Positions 1-6,226 of a stretch of 17,485 nt of DNA are shown piece after piece (positions within the stretch are counted from its first letter, which is position 1; each line of letters begins with the position of its first letter). A program made the position numbers and the translations under genes. The notes beneath the pieces were generated by a model. The model was not told the origin of the DNA. It did not search any database and was given only the letters and a program-made list of their open reading frames with translations. The DNA comes from CF-161 sp035259145 (GTDB lineage Bacteria; Chloroflexota; Dormibacteria; Dormibacterales; Dormibacteraceae): positions 1 to 17,485 of the forward strand of contig DATFWQ010000323.1 of the NCBI GenBank assembly GCA_035259145.1, in the 5' to 3' direction.

Positions 1-393
1 GAGCGCGACCACCTGATCCAGCCGCAAGGCGGCCGTGGCGACCGCGGCAAGCTCTCCTACGTGATCACGAACGAGGGGAGGCGAGCCTTCGATCTGTGGC
101 TGGGCCAGCCGGCGGAACACCCGCAGCAGCTGCGGGAAGACATCTACGTGAAGCTGCTTCTCGCGGGCCGGCTGGCCAACGGCCGCCTGGGTGACATCCT
201 CAATGGGCAGCGGCGTGTCTGCTTGCAGCAGCTGCACGACCTCGGCGAGCTGGAGGCAAGGGCTCGTCGCGAGGGGCGAACGGACCTTGCCCTGATGTTG
301 ACGGGCGCGATTCTGCACACCGAGGCGGACCTCAAGTGGATCGACGCCTGCGCCGAGCAGTTGGAGTTTGAAGACGGGCAGAGGAGGTCCTGA
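1..393 (+). CDS. PadR family transcriptional regulator (5'-truncated)
   Basis: The open frame runs from base 1 with no start in view, so the N-terminal part of the winged helix lies outside the window; about 130 residues remain. The visible start reads like the wing of PadR proteins (…GDRGKLSYVITNEGRRAF), followed by an alpha-helical C-terminal dimerisation domain with the family pattern LREDIYVKLLLAGRL and, near the end, TEADLKWIDACAEQLE (Vir_act_alpha_C type). PadR proteins are ligand-responsive repressors that often sit in front of the transporter they control. The stop lies one base before the GTG of the ABC ATPase, and the ATPase ribosome site is inside this gene, so the two are co-transcribed. 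I infer that it represses its own operon; the operator would be upstream of the window. An internal GTG at 61 is not a plausible start because homology begins before it. Confidence 0.85.
   Translation, partial: ERDHLIQPQGGRGDRGKLSYVITNEGRRAFDLWLGQPAEHPQQLREDIYVKLLLAGRLANGRLGDILNGQRRVCLQQLHDLGELEARARREGRTDLALMLTGAILHTEADLKWIDACAEQLEFEDGQRRS
382..388 (+). promoter_or_regulatory. Ribosome binding site fixing the ABC ATPase start
   Basis: AGGAGGT lies six bases before a GTG at 395. This favours GTG 395 over the TTG at 368 in the same frame, which has no such site and would add a non-conserved nine-residue tail. Confidence 0.75.
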
Positions 394-394
394 G

Positions 395-1141
395 GTGGGA
401 AACGTGATCGAGGTCCGCGGGGTGAGCAAGGTCTACGGGGGAGCGGCCCGGCAGGCGGCCCTGGACCAGGTCTCAGCCAACGTCGAGGAGGGCGAGTTCG
501 TCGGCGTCATGGGTCCATCCGGCAGCGGCAAGTCGACCCTCCTGAACCTGATCGCGGGTCTCGACCGGCCCACCACGGGCACGATCAACGTTGGTGGCCT
601 CGAGCTGGCGGGCCTGAGCGAGAGCCGCCTGGCACGGTATCGCCGCACGCAGCTTGGGTTCGTCTTCCAGTTCTTCAACCTGCTCTCCAACCTGAGAGCC
701 CTGGAGAACGTGCTCGTCCCCGCGCAACTGGCCGGGGTGCCACGCCGCGTCGCCGCTCGCCGGGCGCACCATCTCCTCGAGCAGCTCGGCATCGCGGACC
801 GCCGCGCCCTCTACCCGGCCCAGCTGAGTGGGGGCGAGCGGCAGCGTGTCGCCATCGCCCGAGCCCTCGTCAACGCGCCGAAGGTGCTGCTGGCTGATGA
901 GCCGACCGGGGCCCTAGACAGTCGCAGCGGCGATCAGGTGATGGAGCTCCTGCGGGGCCTGAACGCCGATGGTCAGACGATCGTGCTGGTCACCCACGAC
1001 GCCAAGCTGGCCGCCCGCTCCGCGCGGCGGGTGCTCACGCTCCGAGACGGCAGGGTGGTAGACGACTCACGCCTCGACCACCGGCCCTGGGCCGCGGCAA
1101 CCGAGCTCATGACCATCGCCGGGGGGAGGCGTGACCGATGA
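395..1141 (+). CDS. ABC transporter ATP-binding protein, MacB/LolD type
   Basis: This 248-residue nucleotide-binding subunit powers the FtsX-type permease encoded next. Visible motifs are Walker A GPSGSGKST (residues 40-48), Q-loop Gln92 in FVFQFFNLL, signature LSGGERQRVA (from 144), Walker B VLLADEP (164-170) with catalytic Glu169, D-loop GALD and H-loop His201 in LVTHD. The FQFFNLL region and the length are typical of the MacB/LolD/YknY group, which serves lipoprotein release, mechanotransmission or drug export rather than uptake. The GTG start follows an AGGAGGT site. The stop overlaps the permease start (ATGA), so translation is coupled. The last 25 residues are less conserved. Substrate is not visible from the sequence. 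Confidence 0.93.
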   Translation: MGNVIEVRGVSKVYGGAARQAALDQVSANVEEGEFVGVMGPSGSGKSTLLNLIAGLDRPTTGTINVGGLELAGLSESRLARYRRTQLGFVFQFFNLLSNLRALENVLVPAQLAGVPRRVAARRAHHLLEQLGIADRRALYPAQLSGGERQRVAIARALVNAPKVLLADEPTGALDSRSGDQVMELLRGLNADGQTIVLVTHDAKLAARSARRVLTLRDGRVVDDSRLDHRPWAAATELMTIAGGRRDR

Positions 1142-3480
1142 GAGCAGTACTGGCGAAGGTTGCCGCCGACGTCCGGCGCCGACGGCTGCAGACCGTGCTG
1201 GTAGCCCTGACCACGCTGGTGGCCAGCTGCACGGCGACCACCTCGCTGACCTTGCTGGCCCGTACGTCGGCGCCTTTCGAGCAGGTATTCGAACGCGTCT
1301 CGGGGCCCCACCTCATCCTGCACCCCGACGCCGCCAGGGTCAGCACAGAGCAGCTGCGAGCCACCGCTTCCCTGCCCGTCGTCGTTGCCGCCGGTGACCC
1401 ACATCGAATCGCTCTCGTGCCCATCCAGGTGGGGGAAAGGAAGACAAGGGTCGAGCTGGTGGAGCGGGACGATCCTGGAGGGCGCGTGGACAGGCTGCAG
1501 CTGGTCGCGGGTCGCTGGGTCCAGGGCCCGGGCGAGATCGTCGTCACCCGCTTCGACGCGCCCGAAGCGGGTGAACTGAAAATCGTCGTGGGCGAGACCG
1601 TCCGCGTACTCAGCCGCGCCGACCGCCCCGCCTTCAGGGTCGTCGGCGAGGTGGTCGACGTCGGCGAGTACAGTGGCGATTTCGATGGCCGGGCCTGGAT
1701 CCGCAGCGACCAGCTCACCGGGCTCATCGACCCCGCTGACGATGCCCTCGGTTACGAGATGGCCTACCGGGTGCGGGACGCCCGCACGCAGGACGGCCTC
1801 GATGCCGCGGCCGCCGCAATCAAGGCGGCGCTGCCTCCCGGAGCGGATCCCAGGCCGCCCACCCAGTGGCTCCTGCACATGCAGGGTATGAACTGGGTCC
1901 TAACGCTCCTCTCCTCGACGCTGCTCGCCTTTACGGTCTTCACGCTGGTGGCCTGTGCGCTGATCGTGGCCAACACCATCGCGGCGGCGGTGATCGCCAG
2001 CCGGCGAGAGATCGGTGTCATGAAGGCGGTCGGCTACAGTCCGGGCGAGGTCCTGCTGGTCTATGTCGGGCAGCTGGTGACGGCGGCCCTGGCCGGAAGC
2101 GCGCTCGGCGTCCTCCTCGGCATCGCCGCCAGCAGGCCGCTTCTCGAGCAGGGCGCGACGGCCAAGGGCCTGCCCCCGGGGGACCCGGTGTACCTCCCGG
2201 CCGACCTGGGCGTGTTCGCGGCCACGCTGGCGGTCGTGGGCGCCGCCGCGCTGATCCCGTCGCTGCGGGCCGCCTCCACCAACGCCGTCCAGGCCCTGGC
2301 GGTGGGCACGGCGCAACCGGGCGGTGGCCGTGACTTGCTCGGCCGCTCACTCCGGCGCCTGCGACTGCCGAGCCCTGTGAGCCTTGGGGTGGATGACGCC
2401 TTCCTGCGCCCCATGCGCGGCGTACTGACCATCACCTCCCTCCTGATCGGCGTAGCCACCCTGGCCTTCGCGGTCGGGATTCGTTCCGACGCCGAGGGCG
2501 TGTTGGGTGACAAGGTGCTGATGGGGACCAACTACGACCTCAGTGTCGACCGATTCGGAGCATATCCGGACCATATGGTGATGACGACGCTCTCCGGCCG
2601 TCCCGAGGTCTCGACGGTGGTGGCTGTGCGGCAGGCCACGGCCACCATTTCCGGCCTCAAGGATTCCACGTCCGTGACGGTCATGAGGGGCGATGCCTCG
2701 CGTCTCTCGTACAGCGCCTACGAGGGCCGCTGGTTCGACGCGCCTGGCGAGGTTGTCGTGCGGCCCGTCACCATGAGGGAGGCCCACCTGAAGCTCGGGG
2801 ACACCTTCCAGGCCTCGATCGATGGGCACCCGGTGTGGCTCAGGGTGGTCGGTGGCTTCACTGATTTCGCCGTCTACGACGGCCGTGGACTGGTGCTGGG
2901 CTCGCAAACCATCGGAGCCCTCGTGCCCGACGCCCAGCCCGAGACCTACCTGGTCAAGCTTCGAAGCGGGGCGGATGCAGGCTCGGTCGCCTCGGCCGTG
3001 CAGCGATCCGCGCCTGACTTCTTGAAAGCCACCGCAGTGGATGCCGCGGCCAACCGGGCCGCTCTTACGCCCATCACGGCCGTGCTGGCGGTGCCCCCGC
3101 TGCTGCTCGTCTTCCTCGCCGTGGTCAGCGTGTTCAACACGATGCTCCTCAACTCGCGCGAGCGAGGTTTCGACATCGCTGTCCTCAAGGCCGTCGGGAT
3201 GAGCGGCACGCAGGTGATGGCGATGGTGCTGGCGCCGGCGGTCCTCCTCGGCCTGATCGGTGTCGTTCTCGGGCTGCCCGCCGGCATGCGGTTGCACGAC
3301 GTGCTGGTGCGTTCGATGATCGAGACGATCGGCGGGGTCTTCGACTCGAGCCACTCGTTCGGGCCCGTCAACCTGGTCTTGACCACGTGCGGTGGTGCCG
3401 CGACAGCGCTGCTGGGAGCGCTGCTGCCGGCGTGGTGGGCGGCCCGCGCGTCGGTGGTCACCGTGCTGCATGCAGAGTGA
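1138..3480 (+). CDS. ABC transporter permease with two FtsX-like domains
   Basis: This 780-residue membrane protein is the partner of the upstream ATPase. An N-terminal membrane segment (about 18-42) is followed by a large extracytoplasmic MacB-PCD-like domain. A first FtsX domain (about 255-390) carries the conserved cytoplasmic motif ASRREIGVMKAVGYSPGEV. A linker with another membrane segment (about 425-445) leads to a second extracytoplasmic domain, then a second FtsX domain (about 645-778) with NSRERGFDIAVLKAVGMS. The duplicated 'long' layout, with two four-helix halves in one chain, resembles YtrF/LolCE-fusion-like permeases in Gram-positive and related bacteria. It starts inside the ATPase stop (ATGA overlap). 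No membrane-fusion (MacA-like) partner is encoded nearby, which argues against a tripartite pump. Substrate unknown; export or extraction of lipids, peptides or antibiotics is the family-level guess. Confidence 0.9.
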   Translation: MRAVLAKVAADVRRRRLQTVLVALTTLVASCTATTSLTLLARTSAPFEQVFERVSGPHLILHPDAARVSTEQLRATASLPVVVAAGDPHRIALVPIQVGERKTRVELVERDDPGGRVDRLQLVAGRWVQGPGEIVVTRFDAPEAGELKIVVGETVRVLSRADRPAFRVVGEVVDVGEYSGDFDGRAWIRSDQLTGLIDPADDALGYEMAYRVRDARTQDGLDAAAAAIKAALPPGADPRPPTQWLLHMQGMNWVLTLLSSTLLAFTVFTLVACALIVANTIAAAVIASRREIGVMKAVGYSPGEVLLVYVGQLVTAALAGSALGVLLGIAASRPLLEQGATAKGLPPGDPVYLPADLGVFAATLAVVGAAALIPSLRAASTNAVQALAVGTAQPGGGRDLLGRSLRRLRLPSPVSLGVDDAFLRPMRGVLTITSLLIGVATLAFAVGIRSDAEGVLGDKVLMGTNYDLSVDRFGAYPDHMVMTTLSGRPEVSTVVAVRQATATISGLKDSTSVTVMRGDASRLSYSAYEGRWFDAPGEVVVRPVTMREAHLKLGDTFQASIDGHPVWLRVVGGFTDFAVYDGRGLVLGSQTIGALVPDAQPETYLVKLRSGADAGSVASAVQRSAPDFLKATAVDAAANRAALTPITAVLAVPPLLLVFLAVVSVFNTMLLNSRERGFDIAVLKAVGMSGTQVMAMVLAPAVLLGLIGVVLGLPAGMRLHDVLVRSMIETIGGVFDSSHSFGPVNLVLTTCGGAATALLGALLPAWWAARASVVTVLHAE

Positions 3481-3485
3481 GGTGA

Positions 3486-3542
3486 ATGGAGGAAACGAGA
3501 TTGCCTAAAACAAACTGTGCGGAAGGCCTGGAGGCGACATGA
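3486..3542 (+). CDS. Possible 18-codon leader/coupling peptide
   Basis: ATG at 3486 opens a short frame encoding MEETRLPKTNCAEGLEAT, whose TGA overlaps the ATG of the following membrane-protein gene (ATGA). A GGAGG at 3488-3492 sits eight bases before an in-frame TTG at 3501, giving a 13-residue alternative. The frame fills the gap between permease and membrane protein almost exactly. There is no homology I recognise, and such short frames arise by chance, so this is tentative. Confidence 0.2.
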   Translation: MEETRLPKTNCAEGLEAT

Positions 3543-4000
3543 GGGAGCTGCCGGTAAAGACGTTCTCGGTAGGGACGTGGCTGGTGCTGGTGTCCGTGCT
3601 CGTTCAGCTGCTGCTGGCCGGCCTTGGCGTCTTCGCAGACTCAGGGTTCTTCTTCTGGCACGCAACCGTCAACGCCGGCGTCGTCTTCCTTCTCCCCCTG
3701 CTCCTGGTCCTGCTCGGTTGGTTGGGCCGAGTTCCTGGCCGCATCCTCTGGCTGGCGGCCGCCGTGCCCGGCCTCACGCTGGTGCAGTCGCTCCTGCTCG
3801 CGCCGTACCACATGAACGCGCAGGGAGTGCTGCGTGCGGTGTCCGGACTGCACGTGCTGAACGCGGTCCTGATCTTCTGGGTCTCGATTCAGCTGGTGGA
3901 GCAGACGCGCACCTGGTTGGTAGGGGCATCTCCAGGGACCGCGCACCAACAAGCGGCCGCGGATGACGCACCGGACGCCGCAAGCGATCCAGCTCCGTGA
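3539..4000 (+). CDS. DUF6220-like four-helix membrane protein
   Basis: The 153-residue product has four hydrophobic segments at about 12-32, 42-62, 68-88 and 103-121 and a polar, Ala/Asp-rich C-terminal tail. The pattern of a Gln in helix 1 (VQLLLAGLGVF), a His at the start of helix 2 (WHATVN, His41), VQSLLLA in helix 3 and LHVLNAVLIF in helix 4 (His105) matches what I recall of the DUF6220 family. Paired membrane histidines could bind a metal or haem, but that is inference. GGAGG at 3530-3534 lies four bases before the ATG. It follows the ABC permease by 58 bases on the same strand and probably belongs to the PadR-ABC operon. Biochemical function is unknown. Confidence 0.7.
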   Translation: MRELPVKTFSVGTWLVLVSVLVQLLLAGLGVFADSGFFFWHATVNAGVVFLLPLLLVLLGWLGRVPGRILWLAAAVPGLTLVQSLLLAPYHMNAQGVLRAVSGLHVLNAVLIFWVSIQLVEQTRTWLVGASPGTAHQQAAADDAPDAASDPAP

Positions 4001-4031
4001 CTTGTTCGAGAGAGCCCGAGGCCAGATCATT

Positions 4032-4059
4032 TTTGCATCCGACGGGGTGGGGATAGCTA
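4032..4059 (+). promoter_or_regulatory. Weak candidate promoter for the beta-helix gene
   Basis: TTTGCA (4032-4037) and TAGCTA (4054-4059) are 16 bases apart in the otherwise gene-free stretch 4001-4212. If used, transcription would begin near 4066 and leave a leader of about 150 bases. I see no convincing terminator or riboswitch fold in this stretch. The match to sigma70 consensus is poor, so this is only a suggestion. Confidence 0.2.
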
Positions 4060-4198
4060 CACTGCCGCACGCAGGCAGGGGTGTGAGAATTCGCTTCGAC
4101 CTTTGCCGGCGCCATTGGCATGGGCGATCAGACCGACCTGGATGACGACCTGAAACGATGTGGGCTGTTGGGTGATCGCCTTTCCTTCGCTCCACCAA

Positions 4199-4204
4199 AG
4201 GAGG
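4199..4204 (+). promoter_or_regulatory. Ribosome binding site for the beta-helix protein
   Basis: AGGAGG lies eight bases before ATG 4213 and only two bases before ATG 4207. The spacing favours 4213. The upstream ATG at 4120 is in frame but has no ribosome site and would add 31 residues ahead of a normal signal peptide. Confidence 0.65.
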
Positions 4205-4212
4205 AAATGACG

Positions 4213-5514
4213 ATGGGCCAGCCGCATGCTCCTGGCTTCACTGGACCCGGCGGGCGCCAGACGGCGCGAGGGCCCGGGCATCGGGTGAGGGCGGGCACCA
4301 TCATCGGCGTCATGGCAGCCACGATCTACGCCTCGCTCGCCTTTGCTTCGCCCGCTCTTGCCGCGAGCAGCCACGTTCCGTGCGGCGACGTGGCCGGTCT
4401 GAAAGCCGCCGTCAACGCGGCCAACACCACTCCATCGAAGCCGACGATCATCCACCTCGCGCCGGCGTGCCGATATCGGCTGACGAGCGCAGACAATGGC
4501 GAGAACGGACTTCCGGTGATCGCAAGCCCGATCACTGTCATGGGCAACCGGTCGACGATTGCTCGAGACGGTGCCCTGGGCACGCCCGGCTTCCGCATCT
4601 GGGAGGTGGGAAGCAGTGGCAGCCTGACCCTGAACCACCTGAGTGTCGTCGGCGGCGCGGCCTCGAGGGGCGGCGGCATCCTCAACGACGGGGGCAGGCT
4701 GACCCTGACCGTAGGCAGCGTCATCGGCAACGTCGTCAGAACGACCGGCTCGGCCGCTGGCGGAGGGATCTACAACACGGGTACGGCCACCATCATTGCC
4801 AGCCAGGTACAGGGCAATCTGGTCGACTCCTCGGGAGACGTGGCCGAGGGCGGAGGCATTGAGAACGGCGCCGGCTCGCTGACGTTGCGGGCCAGCCAGG
4901 TGTTCGCCAACTCCGTCAGCTCATCTGGCGATGCGGCGATAGGCGGGGGAATCGACAATAGCTTCGGAGCAACTCTCACGCTGATCGCCAGCAATGTCTA
5001 CGGCAACACCGCGGGCTCCCTCAACCGGCTCGGGGGAGGCGGTGGGATCAGCAACGTGGGCTCGGTGGTTCTCAACTCAAGCCAGGTGCATGACAACACC
5101 GCCCGCTCAACCAACGGCAGCGCGCGTGGAGGTGCCATCAGCGACGTGGGCCAGTTCACGCTTAACGCCAGCCAGGTGTACGACAACACGTCGATCTCGC
5201 CCGGCGTGGTCGGCGGCGGCATCTACACAGCCGGGATGACCATCAACTCCAGCCAGATCTTCGGCAACACCGCGGACAACACTGGCACCGAGCCGGGTGA
5301 GGGGAGCATCGGCGGCGGCGTCTTCATCGCTGGTGGCTCCCTCGTTTTCACCGACACGTCGATCACCCGCAATCGGGCTGTCGGGCTGGACCCACAGGGC
5401 GGCGGCGTCTTCCTTCTCGGCGCCGCAACCCTGGCGCTTGTCAACAGCATCGTGACCGCCAACGTGCCTGACAACTGCTTCCCACCCGGAAGCGTCTCCG
5501 GCTGCAGCGGCTGA
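4213..5514 (+). CDS. Secreted right-handed beta-helix repeat protein
   Basis: The 433-residue product starts with a positively charged stretch and a hydrophobic core (about 28-45) ending SPALA|ASS, a good signal peptidase I site after residue 50. The mature part shows about nine imperfect repeats of 30-40 residues built around GGGI(Y/E/D)N… and SQV(Y/F)GNT, the pattern of parallel beta-helix proteins with stacked Asn and Gly turns (Pmp-like / choice-of-anchor families). The end, NCFPPGSVSGCSG, is a Cys-bracketed cap I have seen at the C-terminus of similar actinobacterial-type proteins. There is no sortase motif, membrane anchor or recognisable catalytic triad, so it could be an adhesin, a surface scaffold or a degenerate polysaccharide lyase. 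It follows the DUF6220-like gene by 212 bases and is probably a separate unit, convergent with marR. Confidence 0.8.
   Translation: MGQPHAPGFTGPGGRQTARGPGHRVRAGTIIGVMAATIYASLAFASPALAASSHVPCGDVAGLKAAVNAANTTPSKPTIIHLAPACRYRLTSADNGENGLPVIASPITVMGNRSTIARDGALGTPGFRIWEVGSSGSLTLNHLSVVGGAASRGGGILNDGGRLTLTVGSVIGNVVRTTGSAAGGGIYNTGTATIIASQVQGNLVDSSGDVAEGGGIENGAGSLTLRASQVFANSVSSSGDAAIGGGIDNSFGATLTLIASNVYGNTAGSLNRLGGGGGISNVGSVVLNSSQVHDNTARSTNGSARGGAISDVGQFTLNASQVYDNTSISPGVVGGGIYTAGMTINSSQIFGNTADNTGTEPGEGSIGGGVFIAGGSLVFTDTSITRNRAVGLDPQGGGVFLLGAATLALVNSIVTANVPDNCFPPGSVSGCSG
4660..5420 (+). repeat. Degenerate in-frame coding repeats of the beta-helix
   Basis: Units recur with the core GGCGG(A/C)GGCAT(C) (Gly-Gly-Gly-Ile) and a downstream GCCAGCCAGGT(G/A) (Ala-Ser-Gln-Val), spaced roughly 90-125 bases apart. 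Similarity is at protein and partial DNA level and reflects helical coils, not a CRISPR or satellite array. The near-identical blocks could recombine and change coil number. Confidence 0.6.
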
Positions 5515-5542
5515 GTGGGGCATCCGCCGGCCGATGCACGTG

Positions 5543-6076
5543 TCACCGGTCACGGACAGGATCATCCGCCGGCGGAAGCACCCCTGGGTCTCGATCGAAC
5601 GGCTCCAGCAGACGTCTCAGCAGCCCCGCCAGTCTGGCTTGCTCGGTGAGCGTCAGGCTCGCCAGCAGGCTCTGCTCGCGCTGCAGGAGGTTGGCCAGCG
5701 CGCTGTCCACGGCGCGCACGCCCCTGGGCGTGAGCCGGACCCGGACCACCCGGCCGTCGTTGGGGTCGGGTTGGCGCGCCACCAGCCCTGACGCTTCCAT
5801 CTGATCCACGCGATGGGTCATGGTGCCCGAGCTCACCAGCGTCTCGGCCATCAGCTCGCCGGGCGTCATCTCGTACGGCGGCCCGGAACGACGCAGAGCG
5901 GCCAGGACGTCGAAGTGCGCCTGGGGCAAGGACAGCCGGCCGAAGGCCTCCTTGCGGGCAAGCTGGAGGTGGCGCGCCAGCCGTGACACGCGACTGAGGA
6001 CCTCGAGCGGCTCCACGTCGAGGTCCGGCCGCTCGCGACGCCAGGCTGCGACCAGCCGATCTACCTGGTCCGGCAC
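5543..6076 (-). CDS. MarR family transcriptional regulator
   Basis: The 177-residue protein has the MarR layout: N-terminal dimerisation helices, then a winged helix with LSLPQAHFDVLAALRRSG (about 48-65), TPGELMAETLVSSGTMTHRVDQ (71-92; recognition helix around SSGTMTHRVDQME), and the wing DPNDGRVVRVRLTPRG (104-119). C-terminal helices complete the dimer interface. The GTG start is the only possible one before an in-frame stop; no ribosome site is visible, so the message may be nearly leaderless. It is divergent from the MmgE/PrpD-ComA-like pair, and two palindromes in the shared promoter are the likely operators. I infer repression relieved by a small acidic or aromatic ligand, as is usual in the family. 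The gene ends 28 bases from the convergent beta-helix gene. Confidence 0.92.
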   Translation of the reverse strand: MPDQVDRLVAAWRRERPDLDVEPLEVLSRVSRLARHLQLARKEAFGRLSLPQAHFDVLAALRRSGPPYEMTPGELMAETLVSSGTMTHRVDQMEASGLVARQPDPNDGRVVRVRLTPRGVRAVDSALANLLQREQSLLASLTLTEQARLAGLLRRLLEPFDRDPGVLPPADDPVRDR

Positions 6077-6083
6077 GACATTA

Positions 6084-6097
6084 TCTTGACATCGAGA
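6084..6097. promoter_or_regulatory. MarR-type operator 1
   Basis: TCTTGACATCGAGA is an imperfect inverted repeat (TCTTGA-N2-TCGAGA, one asymmetry) that resembles the ATCTTGATATCAAGAT-type sites of many MarR/PecS proteins. It covers the -35 box of the rightward promoter and lies only eight bases from the marR start, so binding would block both genes. Confidence 0.65.
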
Positions 6098-6115
6098 GAC
6101 ATCTCAGAGTAATCT
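6086..6115 (+). promoter_or_regulatory. Sigma70-like promoter for the MmgE/ComA-like operon
   Basis: A consensus -35 TTGACA (6086-6091) and -10 TAATCT (6110-6115) are separated by 18 bases. Operator 1 overlaps the -35 and operator 2 begins at the end of the -10. The start point would be near 6122. Confidence 0.6.
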
Positions 6116-6128
6116 CTTGAAATCGAGA
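6115..6128. promoter_or_regulatory. MarR-type operator 2
   Basis: TCTTGAAATCGAGA differs from operator 1 at one base and begins exactly 31 bases after it, about three helical turns, placing two repressor dimers on the same DNA face. It covers the expected transcription start of the rightward operon. Confidence 0.65.
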
Positions 6129-6226
6129 TATCTGCCAGAAGCTGTGAAAGCGGGCGGCCCCCAGAGGCCACCGGGGTCGAGCGGCTGGCGGCCTTCGTCC
6201 ACTCGGCCGGCTGGGAGCAGCTCACC

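Noticed and set aside
368..394. TTG start for the ABC ATPase
   Set aside because: AGGAGGT at 382-388 points to GTG 395, and the added residues are not part of the ABC domain.
973..1878. 301-codon minus-strand frame opposite the ATPase end and permease start
   Set aside because: Low-complexity shadow of two well-supported genes, with no ribosome site or homology.
2347..3471. 374-codon open frame on the minus strand opposite the permease
   Set aside because: It lies wholly antisense to a clear two-domain FtsX permease, is rich in His, Arg, Gln and Asp with no recognisable fold, and is expected from GC-biased third positions.
4120..4212. Upstream ATG for the beta-helix protein
   Set aside because: No ribosome site, and it would place 31 acidic residues before a normal signal peptide.
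4660..5420. Repeat tract considered as a CRISPR or satellite array
   Set aside because: Repeats are degenerate, in frame and spaced like beta-helix coils inside a secreted protein gene; there are no identical direct repeats with unique spacers.
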